Source of the DNA: Marinirhabdus sp963799365
GTDB lineage: Bacteria > Bacteroidota > Bacteroidia > Flavobacteriales > Flavobacteriaceae
Assembly (NCBI GenBank): GCA_963799365.1
Contig: CAWCWV010000007.1
Span: 159,000 to 222,999 of the forward strand
Direction of reading: 5' to 3'
DNA length: 64,000 nucleotides
Each line of letters begins with the position of its first letter. Positions within the stretch are counted from its first letter, which is position 1. Below the pieces are notes generated by a model that was given only the letters and a program-made list of their open reading frames with translations, did not search any database and was not told where the DNA came from. Positions 8,309 to 16,517 of this stretch are shown piece after piece. A program made the translations under genes and the position numbers.

Positions 8309-8953
8309 ATGAAGAAATATCTTATCCTTAGTATCCTTTTTTTACTTCCTATTTCGGTATACTTGTTTTTTGCCACTGGAGTAAATAATTTTGTGAAATT
8401 ACCGATGGTAACTGAAAATGTAGAAGAGCTTTCAGGGTTTGCAGACTTAGAAGGTGAAGAAATTAAGTTGGAAGACAGAATCACGGTGTTGCTCTTCTTC
8501 GGAAATAATACTGAAATTAAAAAAGCCAACGCCTTTAATCTTGCCCATAAAATATATAAGAAAAATTATCAGTTTGAAGAATTTCAGTTTGTAACTCTTA
8601 TCACTGAAGATCAAATTGAAGCAGCAAAAGGCTTAAAGTTGAAACTTTCAGAAATTGAAGATCCAAAAAACTGGAAATTTGCCATAGGAAGTACCGAAGC
8701 CATAGAAGAAATATTTTATTCTCTTCAGACGAAGGGAGCTTTAAACAACAATTTCAGTACAAATTACGTGTTTGTTATTGATAAAGAAAGAAACCTACGC
8801 GGCAGAACAGATGATGAAGATTACGGAATTCTATATGGTTACGATGCCTCCAACTATGCCGAAATAAATAACAAAATGAGTGACGATCTAAAAGTAGTTT
8901 TGGCAGAATACCGCCTGGCACTCAAAAAATACAAAACCGAAAGAGAAATTTAA
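8309..8953 (+). CDS. Cysteine-less SCO-like membrane-anchored protein (214 aa)
   Basis: Membrane-anchored periplasmic protein: one N-terminal hydrophobic segment (about residues 4-23) and a thioredoxin-like soluble domain. Several positions parallel the SCO protein encoded next door: a VLLFFGNN stretch where the SCO protein has EFFFSTCQDIC, a later NYVFVIDKERNLRGR corresponding to FFALIDQKGNIRSR, and a C-terminal helix. The two copper-binding cysteines are absent; there is no Cys anywhere in the protein. It therefore cannot bind copper like SCO1/SenC, but may act as a scaffold or chaperone in cytochrome oxidase assembly. First gene of a run with SCO, DUF420 and a CxxC protein, driven by the promoter at 8221. 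Homology to SCO is my inference from pattern and context; the protein could be only a thioredoxin-fold relative. Confidence 0.7.
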   Translation: MKKYLILSILFLLPISVYLFFATGVNNFVKLPMVTENVEELSGFADLEGEEIKLEDRITVLLFFGNNTEIKKANAFNLAHKIYKKNYQFEEFQFVTLITEDQIEAAKGLKLKLSEIEDPKNWKFAIGSTEAIEEIFYSLQTKGALNNNFSTNYVFVIDKERNLRGRTDDEDYGILYGYDASNYAEINNKMSDDLKVVLAEYRLALKKYKTEREI

Positions 8954-8990
8954 ACCAGCATCTCCCTTTTGAGGAGACGGATAGGGAACA

Positions 8991-9683
8991 ATGAAAAAAA
9001 ATAAAAATGCATACATTGGTATTTCACTAGTAATTTTAGTATTTGGAATTATTTTTATACCTAAAATTATTGATAGAATTAGCAGTAATGATATTGTGGA
9101 TAATGATCGCCATAATTTGGAACATTCTTCCTTAGCAAAAAACGATACACTTGCTTTTGTAGGAAATAAACAAGTGCCCGCTTTCAGCTTTATTAATCAA
9201 GACGGAGACACTATTACCAATGTCAATTATAAAGACAAGGTATATGTAGTGGAATTTTTCTTCAGTACCTGTCAAGACATTTGTCCTATCATGAACCAAA
9301 ACATGAAAAAAGTAGCAGAAGCTTATCCCAAAGGCGATAAAGTGGGCATCGCTTCTTTCAGCATAGATCCAACCTATGATACACCAGAAATATTAAAAGC
9401 CTACGCCCAATCTTATGAAATTAATCACCCCAGCTGGAATTTTTTAACTGGTGATAAAGAAGAAATATTTAAACTTTCAAATGAAGGATTTAATCTATAC
9501 GCAGCCGAAGCCATGGATGAGGAAGACGATTTTCAACATTCTGGATTTTTTGCATTGATAGATCAAAAAGGCAACATACGTTCAAGAATTGACGAAAATG
9601 GAAACCCTATTGTTTATTACGATGGTTTAAAAGATGAAGGTGTACAAATGTTAATTAAAGACATAAAAAAATTGCTAAAATGA
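8991..9683 (+). CDS. SCO1/SenC family copper chaperone (230 aa)
   Basis: SCO-family thioredoxin-fold protein that delivers copper to, or reduces, the CuA site of cytochrome c oxidase subunit II. N-terminal membrane anchor at about residues 7-25, then a periplasmic domain with the metal-binding CxxxC in FFFSTCQDICPIMNQNM and the distal His ligand in DFQHSGFFALID. Length and motif set are complete. The stop codon overlaps the next gene's start by 4 nt, so translational coupling with the DUF420 gene is likely. It lies 37 nt after the cysteine-less SCO-like gene. Together with the DUF420 and subunit genes upstream it points to a dedicated oxidase assembly operon. Confidence 0.92.
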   Translation: MKKNKNAYIGISLVILVFGIIFIPKIIDRISSNDIVDNDRHNLEHSSLAKNDTLAFVGNKQVPAFSFINQDGDTITNVNYKDKVYVVEFFFSTCQDICPIMNQNMKKVAEAYPKGDKVGIASFSIDPTYDTPEILKAYAQSYEINHPSWNFLTGDKEEIFKLSNEGFNLYAAEAMDEEDDFQHSGFFALIDQKGNIRSRIDENGNPIVYYDGLKDEGVQMLIKDIKKLLK

Positions 9684-10198
9684 ACGTTACTACAAAAAAA
9701 TACAACATTTGGATCTGGATACTCTCTATTGTAATACCCATTGCTGTTGCAGTACTCTTTACTGTAAGGATTCCTGGTGTAGAACGATTGGGGTTTTTAC
9801 CTCCTATCTATGCAAGCACAAATGCAATTACGGCATTTTTGTTGGTGATCGCATTACGAATGATACTTAAAGGAAAAAGGAAGACACATGAATATTTAAT
9901 GAAAACGTGTATTGTGCTTTCTGTGTTGTTTTTAGTAATGTATGTGGCTTATCATATGACGTCAGATTCTACAAGTTATGGTGGTGAAGGAGTGTTGCGG
10001 TATGTTTATTATTTCATATTAATTACACATATAATATTGTCCATTACTGTAATACCCTTTGTTTTAATTACGTATGTGCGGGCAATTACCGGAAATTTCA
10101 AACAGCATAAAAAAATAGCACGCATCACATTTCCATTATGGCTGTATGTTGCCATTACCGGTGTGATTGTTTATGTAATGATTTCGCCTTATTATTAA
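9680..10198 (+). CDS. DUF420 family membrane protein, CtaM-like (172 aa)
   Basis: Membrane protein with about five transmembrane helices and scattered His residues in helices (MYVAYHMTSD, LITHIILS), typical of DUF420. A DUF420 member, CtaM of Staphylococcus aureus, is required for maturation of the heme A-type oxidase; a similar role in the present oxidase system is inferred from that and from the SCO and subunit genes on either side. It begins inside the SCO stop codon region (4-nt overlap) and is followed 4 nt later by a small CxxC membrane protein. No signal peptide is needed, as the first helix (about residues 11-28) inserts directly. Confidence 0.85.
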   Translation: MNVTTKKYNIWIWILSIVIPIAVAVLFTVRIPGVERLGFLPPIYASTNAITAFLLVIALRMILKGKRKTHEYLMKTCIVLSVLFLVMYVAYHMTSDSTSYGGEGVLRYVYYFILITHIILSITVIPFVLITYVRAITGNFKQHKKIARITFPLWLYVAITGVIVYVMISPYY

Positions 10199-10202
10199 TG
10201 AC

Positions 10203-10433
10203 ATGAAAAAAACCTATCTCATAGCAATAGTACTACTGCTCATAACGGTTCTCCCGGCCGAAGCACAATGCGCGATGTGCCGTGCTGTATTAGAAAGTGA
10301 GGAGAGTGGCGCGGCAGCAACAGGGATTAACAATGGTATCCTTTATTTAATGATTTTCCCGTACTTACTCATAGGTGGAATTGGGTTTGCCATCTATAAA
10401 TTATTTAAAAAAGCCAAGCTGGAAGATAATTAA
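10203..10433 (+). CDS. Small membrane protein with CxxC motif (76 aa)
   Basis: Signal peptide at about residues 1-21 (cleavage after LPAEA-Q), then mature QCAMCRAVLES with a CxxC pair right at the new N-terminus, an Ala/Gly-rich link, one transmembrane helix (about 46-66) and a short basic tail. The pair sits on the periplasmic side close to the membrane, suitable for metal or disulfide chemistry. I cannot name a family with confidence, but its place as last gene of the oxidase assembly run (4 nt after the DUF420 gene) suggests a part in copper or heme insertion. No terminator is obvious in the 150 nt that follow. Confidence 0.75.
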   Translation: MKKTYLIAIVLLLITVLPAEAQCAMCRAVLESEESGAAATGINNGILYLMIFPYLLIGGIGFAIYKLFKKAKLEDN

Positions 10434-10583
10434 CAAAATCTTCACACAATAGATGTAACAATACAGAGGTGTATAAGTCTTATGTAAACAAGACGTAACA
10501 ACCAAGATCCCCAAAAGTCTTAACAAGAATTTCACAGAATACTGTCCTAAAGGCGGTTATTTTGTGTTTATATTTTATGAAAG

Positions 10584-11306
10584 ATGATAAAAATTAAAGA
10601 TTTACATAAATCTTATAAAATGGGGAGTAACTCACTCCATGTTTTAAAGGGAATTAATTTTGATGTTGCTGAAGGCGAAATGGTTTCCATCATGGGTTCT
10701 TCGGGCTCGGGTAAGTCTACATTGCTGAACATTTTAGGAATGCTAGACGAGGCAGACGAAGGTACCTATCACTTAGATGGGAAGCCTATTAACAAACTCA
10801 ATGAAAAAATTGCAGCCAAATACCGAAATGAATTTCTAGGTTTTATTTTTCAGTCTTTCAATCTTATAAATTATAAAACAGCTTTAGATAATGTTGCGAT
10901 GCCTTTGTATTATCAAGGTATGAAAAGAAATGAACGTGTCCAAAAAGCACACCACTATTTGGAAAAAGTAGGATTAGCAGATTGGGCAACACACCTTCCA
11001 AACGAACTTTCTGGTGGTCAAAAACAGCGTGTAGCTATTGCACGAGCTTTGGCCAGTGATCCAAAAGTATTATTGGCAGATGAACCAACGGGGGCATTAG
11101 ACACCAAAACGTCTTACGAAGTCATGGAACTTATCCAAAATATTAATGACGAAGGAAAAACCATTTTGGTTGTAACGCACGAGGACGATATTGCACATAT
11201 GACCAAGCGTATCGTAAATCTTAAAGATGGGGTTATTATAGACGATAGTTTTGTAACCCAGGTACGCGCCACAGAAGCACGCCAAAAAGCCTACGAAAAT
11301 GTTTGA
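10584..11306 (+). CDS. MacB/LolD-type ABC transporter ATPase (240 aa)
   Basis: ATPase of a type VII (MacB-like) ABC system. Walker A GSSGSGKST (about residues 38-46), signature LSGGQKQR (about 142-149), Walker B VLLADEP (about 162-168) and switch His in VTHE (about 197) are all intact. The closest pattern is the LolD/MacB ATPase group, and here the ATPase is separate from the permeases. The end overlaps the first permease start by 8 nt. The locus then has a second permease, two periplasmic adaptors and a TolC, so it probably drives export of a substrate, such as a peptide, lipid or drug, from the periplasm through TolC. Substrate unknown. Confidence 0.92.
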   Translation: MIKIKDLHKSYKMGSNSLHVLKGINFDVAEGEMVSIMGSSGSGKSTLLNILGMLDEADEGTYHLDGKPINKLNEKIAAKYRNEFLGFIFQSFNLINYKTALDNVAMPLYYQGMKRNERVQKAHHYLEKVGLADWATHLPNELSGGQKQRVAIARALASDPKVLLADEPTGALDTKTSYEVMELIQNINDEGKTILVVTHEDDIAHMTKRIVNLKDGVIIDDSFVTQVRATEARQKAYENV

Positions 11307-12543
11307 TCTAGAACGCTGGCAGGAAATATTCGAAACCATTGGGAAAAACAAACTCCGTACTTTTTTAACGGGGCTTTCGGTTGCGTCGGGTATTTTTATT
11401 TTGGTGATTTTATTGGGTTTTAGTAGCGGAATTCAAAAAGGAGTAAAGACGCAGTTTGAGCAGGATGCTACCAATCAAATTTCAATATGGACGCGAACAA
11501 CGACAAAAAGTTATAAAGGTCTAAATCCAGGTCGTTTCATCCAGATGCGTAATGGCGATTTTGAAGCAATTAACAACAAATACGAGGAAGAGTTAGAATA
11601 TAAAACTGCCATTTATAATATGTGGGGCAGCCAGGTAACTTACAAAGGAGAAACGGGTAATTATCGTTTAGAGGGAGCAAATCCAGACCAACAATTTATT
11701 GAAAATGCTAGCCTGACTTCCGGCAGATTTATAAGTCAGGACGATATGGATGAGTCCCGAAAAATAGCCGTGATTGGGTATATTATTCAGAAAGACTTAT
11801 TTAAAGGGAAAGATCCTATAGGAGAAATTATTTCAATTTTCGGAGTAAATTTTAAAGTTGTTGGCGTGTACACAGACCCAGGTGGCGAACGCGAAGAAGG
11901 GCGTGTGTTTGTGCCACTTCCTACCGCACAAATTGCTTTTGCTGCAGGTGATAGAGTGAGATCATTAGCCTATACCGTAAAAATGGCCGAAAACTTTGAT
12001 GAGGCCGTTGCTCAATCTATGGCGATTTCAGAAAACATTGAACAGGATATTAAAGCAAGACACATAGTGGCGCCAGATGATCGTAGTGCTGTAAACGTAA
12101 ACAATACCCTTGAAGAAGCTAAGAAAATTTACAGCTTGATTGCTGTAATTAGAAGTGTATTTTGGTTCATCGGAATCTTTACCATTATCGCTGGAGTAGT
12201 AGGCGTAAGTAACATTATGCTTATAATTGTGAAAGAGCGTACCAAGGAAATTGGCATTCGAAAGGCAATAGGAGCCTTGCCAAGCTCTATTATTGCGCTT
12301 ATTTTACAAGAAGCGATTTTTATTACTGCTGTTGCAGGGTTTATTGGTCTTTTTGCTGGGGTAGCTTTATTGCAATTGGTAAGTCCTCTGGTAGACAATG
12401 ATTTTATAAAATCGCCACAAGTAGATTTTAACACTGCGCTTACCACAGTCGTTATTTTAATTGTAGCTGGTGCTGTTGCTGGATACATTCCCGCAAGAAG
12501 AGCTGCACATATTAAACCTATAGACGCTTTAAGAGACGAGTAA
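11299..12543 (+). CDS. MacB-like ABC transporter permease, first copy (414 aa)
   Basis: FtsX/MacB permease with the four-helix topology: one helix at about residues 20-42, a large periplasmic MacB core domain (about 45-280), then three C-terminal helices (FWFIGIFTIIAGVVGVSNIM, IALILQEAIFITAVAGFIGL and TVVILIVAGAVAGYIPARRA). The conserved VKERTKEIGIRKAIGA cytoplasmic motif follows the second helix. It overlaps the ATPase gene and is followed one base later by a paralogous permease, so the transporter is probably a heterodimer of these two. The N-terminus DLERWQEI matches the second permease's DRWNEILE, consistent with duplication. Confidence 0.92.
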   Translation: MFDLERWQEIFETIGKNKLRTFLTGLSVASGIFILVILLGFSSGIQKGVKTQFEQDATNQISIWTRTTTKSYKGLNPGRFIQMRNGDFEAINNKYEEELEYKTAIYNMWGSQVTYKGETGNYRLEGANPDQQFIENASLTSGRFISQDDMDESRKIAVIGYIIQKDLFKGKDPIGEIISIFGVNFKVVGVYTDPGGEREEGRVFVPLPTAQIAFAAGDRVRSLAYTVKMAENFDEAVAQSMAISENIEQDIKARHIVAPDDRSAVNVNNTLEEAKKIYSLIAVIRSVFWFIGIFTIIAGVVGVSNIMLIIVKERTKEIGIRKAIGALPSSIIALILQEAIFITAVAGFIGLFAGVALLQLVSPLVDNDFIKSPQVDFNTALTTVVILIVAGAVAGYIPARRAAHIKPIDALRDE

Positions 12544-12544
12544 T

Positions 12545-13804
12545 ATGTTAAACAAAGACCGTTGGAACGAAATTTTAGAAGCGCTAAGTGCCAATCCATT
12601 TAGAACGCTCTTAACTGCTTTTGGTGTTTTTTGGGGGATATTTGTCTTGGTGGTGCTTTTGTCTTTAACCACTGGATTAAGAAACGGGGTGAGTAAAGAT
12701 TTTGGTGATTTTGCTACCAACTCCATTTTTATGTGGGGGCAAGGAACATCAAAACCATATAAAGGATTGCCAAAAGGACGTCGTGTTCAATTTAAAGTTG
12801 AAGATGTTGCGGTGCTTAAGGAAAAAATGCCTGAGTTAAAATACGTTTCTCCACGGAGCCAACTAGGTGGGTATAATGGTGCTAATAACGTTACTAGAAA
12901 TGAAAAAACAGGTGCCTTCACAGTAAGTGGTGATTATCCGGAATTTATAAAACAACAACCCATGGACATTATTGCGGGACGTTTTATAAGTTATTCAGAT
13001 ATTAATGAGAAACGCAAGGGAGTTGTAATTGGCGACGGAGTAGTAACAAGCCTGTTTAATATAGGGGAAGACCCAATTGGTGAGTACGTTAAGATTAATG
13101 GAGTAAATTTTATGGTAATAGGCACCTTTAACGCTCCCAGTAACGATGGCAACAACGAAGAACTGGCTAATACCATTTATGTCCCGTTCACCACCTTCAA
13201 CCAAGTGTTTAATAGGGGAGATGATATAGGATATATTGCTATTACTGCGTTTGACGAATATAGTATCACATTACTTAAACCAAGGATTCTTGAAATTATG
13301 AGGCAACAACGTACCATTCATCCAGAAGATGATCGTGCTATTGGTAATTTTGACCGTGCCGAAGCTTTTGGAAGAATTACTGGATTGTTCGATATTTTGA
13401 AATTTGTAGGTTTTTTCGTGGGCGGACTCATATTAGCCTCCGGAATGATTGGAATAATTAATATCCTACTTATTTCAGTAAAAGAAAGAACAAATGAAAT
13501 TGGCGTGAGAAGAGCTCTTGGAGCAACTCCCTGGCAAATACGTTGGCAGATTATTCAGGAATCACTTATAATAACACTTATAAGTGGAATGGCTGGTGTT
13601 GCAGGTGGTGCAGGACTTATTTGGATTATGAATTATGTTTTAGAGCAAAGTGGTCCCGTAGATAATTTTGCAAACCCATCCGTAAATATTGCTGTTATTA
13701 TAACTGCATTAATCATATTAATTGTTTCAGGAATAGTTGCGGGTCTTTTTCCTGCGGTTAGAGCTACAAAAATTAAACCAGTAGACGCTCTGCGTACAGA
13801 TTAA
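12545..13804 (+). CDS. MacB-like ABC transporter permease, second copy (419 aa)
   Basis: Second FtsX/MacB permease with the same topology: helix at about 20-42, periplasmic core, and three helices near the C-terminus containing FVGGLILASGMIGIINILLI and the VKERTNEIGVRRALGA motif. It ends with AVRATKIKPVDALRTD, parallel to ARRAAHIKPIDALRDE of the preceding gene. The start is 1 nt after the preceding stop codon. Differences are concentrated in the periplasmic domain, which suggests that the two half-transporters have specialised. It is followed 34 nt later by the first adaptor gene. Confidence 0.92.
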   Translation: MLNKDRWNEILEALSANPFRTLLTAFGVFWGIFVLVVLLSLTTGLRNGVSKDFGDFATNSIFMWGQGTSKPYKGLPKGRRVQFKVEDVAVLKEKMPELKYVSPRSQLGGYNGANNVTRNEKTGAFTVSGDYPEFIKQQPMDIIAGRFISYSDINEKRKGVVIGDGVVTSLFNIGEDPIGEYVKINGVNFMVIGTFNAPSNDGNNEELANTIYVPFTTFNQVFNRGDDIGYIAITAFDEYSITLLKPRILEIMRQQRTIHPEDDRAIGNFDRAEAFGRITGLFDILKFVGFFVGGLILASGMIGIINILLISVKERTNEIGVRRALGATPWQIRWQIIQESLIITLISGMAGVAGGAGLIWIMNYVLEQSGPVDNFANPSVNIAVIITALIILIVSGIVAGLFPAVRATKIKPVDALRTD

Positions 13805-13838
13805 CAAATAGAAATAGTAGATACAACTAAATATTATT

Positions 13839-15002
13839 ATGAAAAAAGGATTTATCATCACCGTACTTGTTTTAGTTTTCCTAGGCTTTATTATAGGATT
13901 ATGGTATGTTTTCAGCTTAGACAGTAAAGACCCTGTTGAGTATGAGACGGAACAAGCCTCCATACAAACCATCGTAAAGAAAACAGTCGCTACGGGAAGT
14001 ATTGTGCCAAAGGAAGAAGTGCTTATTAAGCCAAATATTTCAGGAATTATAGACGAAATTTTTGTGGAAGCGGGAGATGTAATCCAAAGAGGAGATCTTA
14101 TCGCCAAAGTAAAAGTGGTGCCAAATGTTTCTTCTTTAACAAGTGCAAAGAATAACATAAATAGCGCAAGTACTCAAGTGGAAACCGCAAGATTGGCACT
14201 GGAAAGCCAGAAAAATATTTACAGCCGCCAGAAGGAGTTGTTTGAGAAAGGAGTGATTTCAGCCAATGAATTTGATAACGCAGAGCTTTCTTATAACCAG
14301 GCGCAGCAACGTTATAACCAGGAAAAAGTTGGCTTAACAGGTGCGAGACAAAATTTCGATATTGTAAAAACAGGAACTACCAGTGGTTTAGGAGCTTCTG
14401 CGAATACTGAAATTAGAGCAACAGTTTCAGGAATGGTGCTGGATGTACCAGTAAAAACAGGAAACCAGGTTATTGAGTCTAATAACTTTAACGATGGGAC
14501 TACCATTGTAACGCTCGCAGATGTAGATAAAATGATTTTTGAAGGGAAAGTAGACGAAAGCGAAGTTGGAAAAATTAAAGAGAATCTTCCGTTGGAGATT
14601 ACAGTGGGCGCTATTGAAAATAAAAAGTTCGACGCTGTACTAGATTATATAGCCCCAAAAGGCGTGAGTGAAAATGGAGCTATTCAATTTGCTATAAAGG
14701 GAACCTTACAAAAGCAAGATTCTACAACCTTTATCCGTGCTGGATTAAGTGCCAATGCATCAATTATCTTGGCGAAGGCAGAAAATGTTCTTGCTATAAA
14801 AGAAGCCTTGGTACAATACGATCTAGAAACTAAAAAACCCTTTGTAGAAGTTTCCGTAGGGGATCAAGAATTTACAAGAAAAGATATAGAATTAGGGGTA
14901 AGCGACGGGCTAAATGTTGAGGTGAAGAGCGGAATCACTAAAGAAGATAAGATCAAGGTTTGGAACCAATTAAAAGCGCCACCAGCATTCGGGGGTAGAT
15001 AA
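13839..15002 (+). CDS. Periplasmic adaptor subunit, MacA/HlyD type, first copy (387 aa)
   Basis: Membrane-fusion protein with an N-terminal anchor (about residues 5-24), a lipoyl/barrel-sandwich half (TGSIVPKEEVLIKPNISGII near 48-68), an alpha-helical hairpin rich in Gln/Asn/Ala (about 95-160, with LFEKGVISANEFDNAE), the second barrel-sandwich half, and a beta-barrel domain. It couples the inner-membrane transporter to the TolC channel encoded next. A second adaptor of the same family lies on the other side of TolC. It lacks a lipobox, so it is membrane-anchored by the N-terminal helix. Position in the ABC locus favours the MacA role over an RND role, although annotation pipelines often call such proteins RND adaptors. 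Confidence 0.9.
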   Translation: MKKGFIITVLVLVFLGFIIGLWYVFSLDSKDPVEYETEQASIQTIVKKTVATGSIVPKEEVLIKPNISGIIDEIFVEAGDVIQRGDLIAKVKVVPNVSSLTSAKNNINSASTQVETARLALESQKNIYSRQKELFEKGVISANEFDNAELSYNQAQQRYNQEKVGLTGARQNFDIVKTGTTSGLGASANTEIRATVSGMVLDVPVKTGNQVIESNNFNDGTTIVTLADVDKMIFEGKVDESEVGKIKENLPLEITVGAIENKKFDAVLDYIAPKGVSENGAIQFAIKGTLQKQDSTTFIRAGLSANASIILAKAENVLAIKEALVQYDLETKKPFVEVSVGDQEFTRKDIELGVSDGLNVEVKSGITKEDKIKVWNQLKAPPAFGGR

Positions 15003-15065
15003 TTTCTGCTCAATCCTGTAACACTTTCAAGAATCAAAAGACATATACTTCAACTACAATCAATC

Positions 15066-16514
15066 ATGAAAAGAATCACCTTTTTTTTAATCACAACCCT
15101 ATTTGTGGGAATTTCAACCCAGGCACAGGATAAAAAATGGACTCTCAAAGAATGTGTACAACACGCGCTGGAGAATAATATCTCTATAAAGCAAAGTGAG
15201 TTGGACTTAAAAGTAACCGAAGCTGAAAGACTTTCAGCCATTGGAAACTTTTTACCAAGTTTAAATGCTGGAGCCAGTGTTTCGGAAAATACGGGATTGA
15301 GTTTTAATCCGGTAACCAACAATGCACAAACCACTACTTTTTTATCTGCTACTGGAAATATTAATGTAGGGTATACTTTATTCGATGGGTTGCGAAATGT
15401 AAGAGAAGTGCAACGTGCCAAGCTTTCAAAACTTTCAGCAGAGTACAGGCTGGATAAAATGAAAGATGATATTGCGTTATTTGTAGCCAATGCTTATCTT
15501 ACGGTGTTGAACAATAAAGCGAATTTAGCCTCTGCCAATTCACAAAATCTAGTGACGATAGAGCAAATTGAAAGAACCAATGCGTTGGTCGATGCTGGAA
15601 CGTTACCACGAGGGGATCTTTTAGAAATTGAAGCGACCAATGCTACGGAACTTCAAAACATTGCTACACTCGAAAACGCAGTAACCATTTCACGTATCAG
15701 TCTTGCACAATTATTATTGGTAGAGGATTATCAAAATTTCGACATTGTTGATGAAGGGTATGATGTACTATTGAGTGAAATTTCAGAAAAGCCAGTTTCA
15801 GAAATCATTGAAGCTGCCGAAGAGAATAGAAGTGAGGTGAAAATTGCCGAACAAAATGTAGCGCTGGCAGAAAAAGACCTTCAGCTTGCTAAAGCTGGTT
15901 ATATGCCAACACTCTCCGCATTCTTTGGTTATAATACAAGGTATACAGACGCAACTTCCTTCGAGCAATTTCCAGATCCAGACAATCCTACTTCTACACA
16001 ACCCATAGGAGTGGTTCAGGAAACTGGCCAAGTTGTAGTAGGTGAATTTCCAAATACAGTTGCCAGAATCGTTGGGGCAGATCCATTTGGGGAACAGATT
16101 TACCTTAACGATGGAGTTGCCTACGGATTGCAACTTAACATTCCAATTTTTAACGGATTTTCAGTTCGGAGTAACGTCATGCGAAACAAGGTAAATGTAG
16201 AGCGAAACAGATACCAATTGGAACAAGCCAAATTAGATTTAGAAAGTAATGTATACCAAGCATATGTAGATGCTAAAGGATCCTTAAAAGCCTATGAAGC
16301 TGCACAAAAAGCCTTAGAAAGTCAGGAGCTGGCTTATCAATATGCAAAAGACAGATATGATGTAGGTTTGACCAATGCCTTCGATTTTAGCCAAAGTAAA
16401 TTACGTTATGACAATACGACCATTGCTTTAAACCAGGCCAAATACGACTATATTTTTAAACTAAAAGTATTAGAACTATATTTTGGTATAGAACCAACCG
16501 ACCTTAAATTTTAA
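15066..16514 (+). CDS. TolC-family outer-membrane efflux protein (482 aa)
   Basis: Signal peptide at residues 1-19 (ends ISTQAQ). Two outer-membrane-efflux repeats follow, the first containing ALENNISIKQSELDLKV and the second containing VALAEKDLQLAKAGYMPTL, with long amphipathic helices and a short beta-strand segment for the barrel. These form the trimeric channel-tunnel across the outer membrane and periplasm. It is located between two adaptors of the MacA type in an ABC locus with one ATPase and two permeases. The sequence DYIFKLKVLELYFG near the end fits the C-terminal helix of the family. Complete length for the family. Confidence 0.92.
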   Translation: MKRITFFLITTLFVGISTQAQDKKWTLKECVQHALENNISIKQSELDLKVTEAERLSAIGNFLPSLNAGASVSENTGLSFNPVTNNAQTTTFLSATGNINVGYTLFDGLRNVREVQRAKLSKLSAEYRLDKMKDDIALFVANAYLTVLNNKANLASANSQNLVTIEQIERTNALVDAGTLPRGDLLEIEATNATELQNIATLENAVTISRISLAQLLLVEDYQNFDIVDEGYDVLLSEISEKPVSEIIEAAEENRSEVKIAEQNVALAEKDLQLAKAGYMPTLSAFFGYNTRYTDATSFEQFPDPDNPTSTQPIGVVQETGQVVVGEFPNTVARIVGADPFGEQIYLNDGVAYGLQLNIPIFNGFSVRSNVMRNKVNVERNRYQLEQAKLDLESNVYQAYVDAKGSLKAYEAAQKALESQELAYQYAKDRYDVGLTNAFDFSQSKLRYDNTTIALNQAKYDYIFKLKVLELYFGIEPTDLKF

Positions 16515-16517
16515 ACG

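Noticed and set aside
10558..10580. TTATTTTG as promoter of the ABC locus
   Set aside because: Deviates from TAnnTTTG at the second base, and no TTG element is seen at the proper distance.
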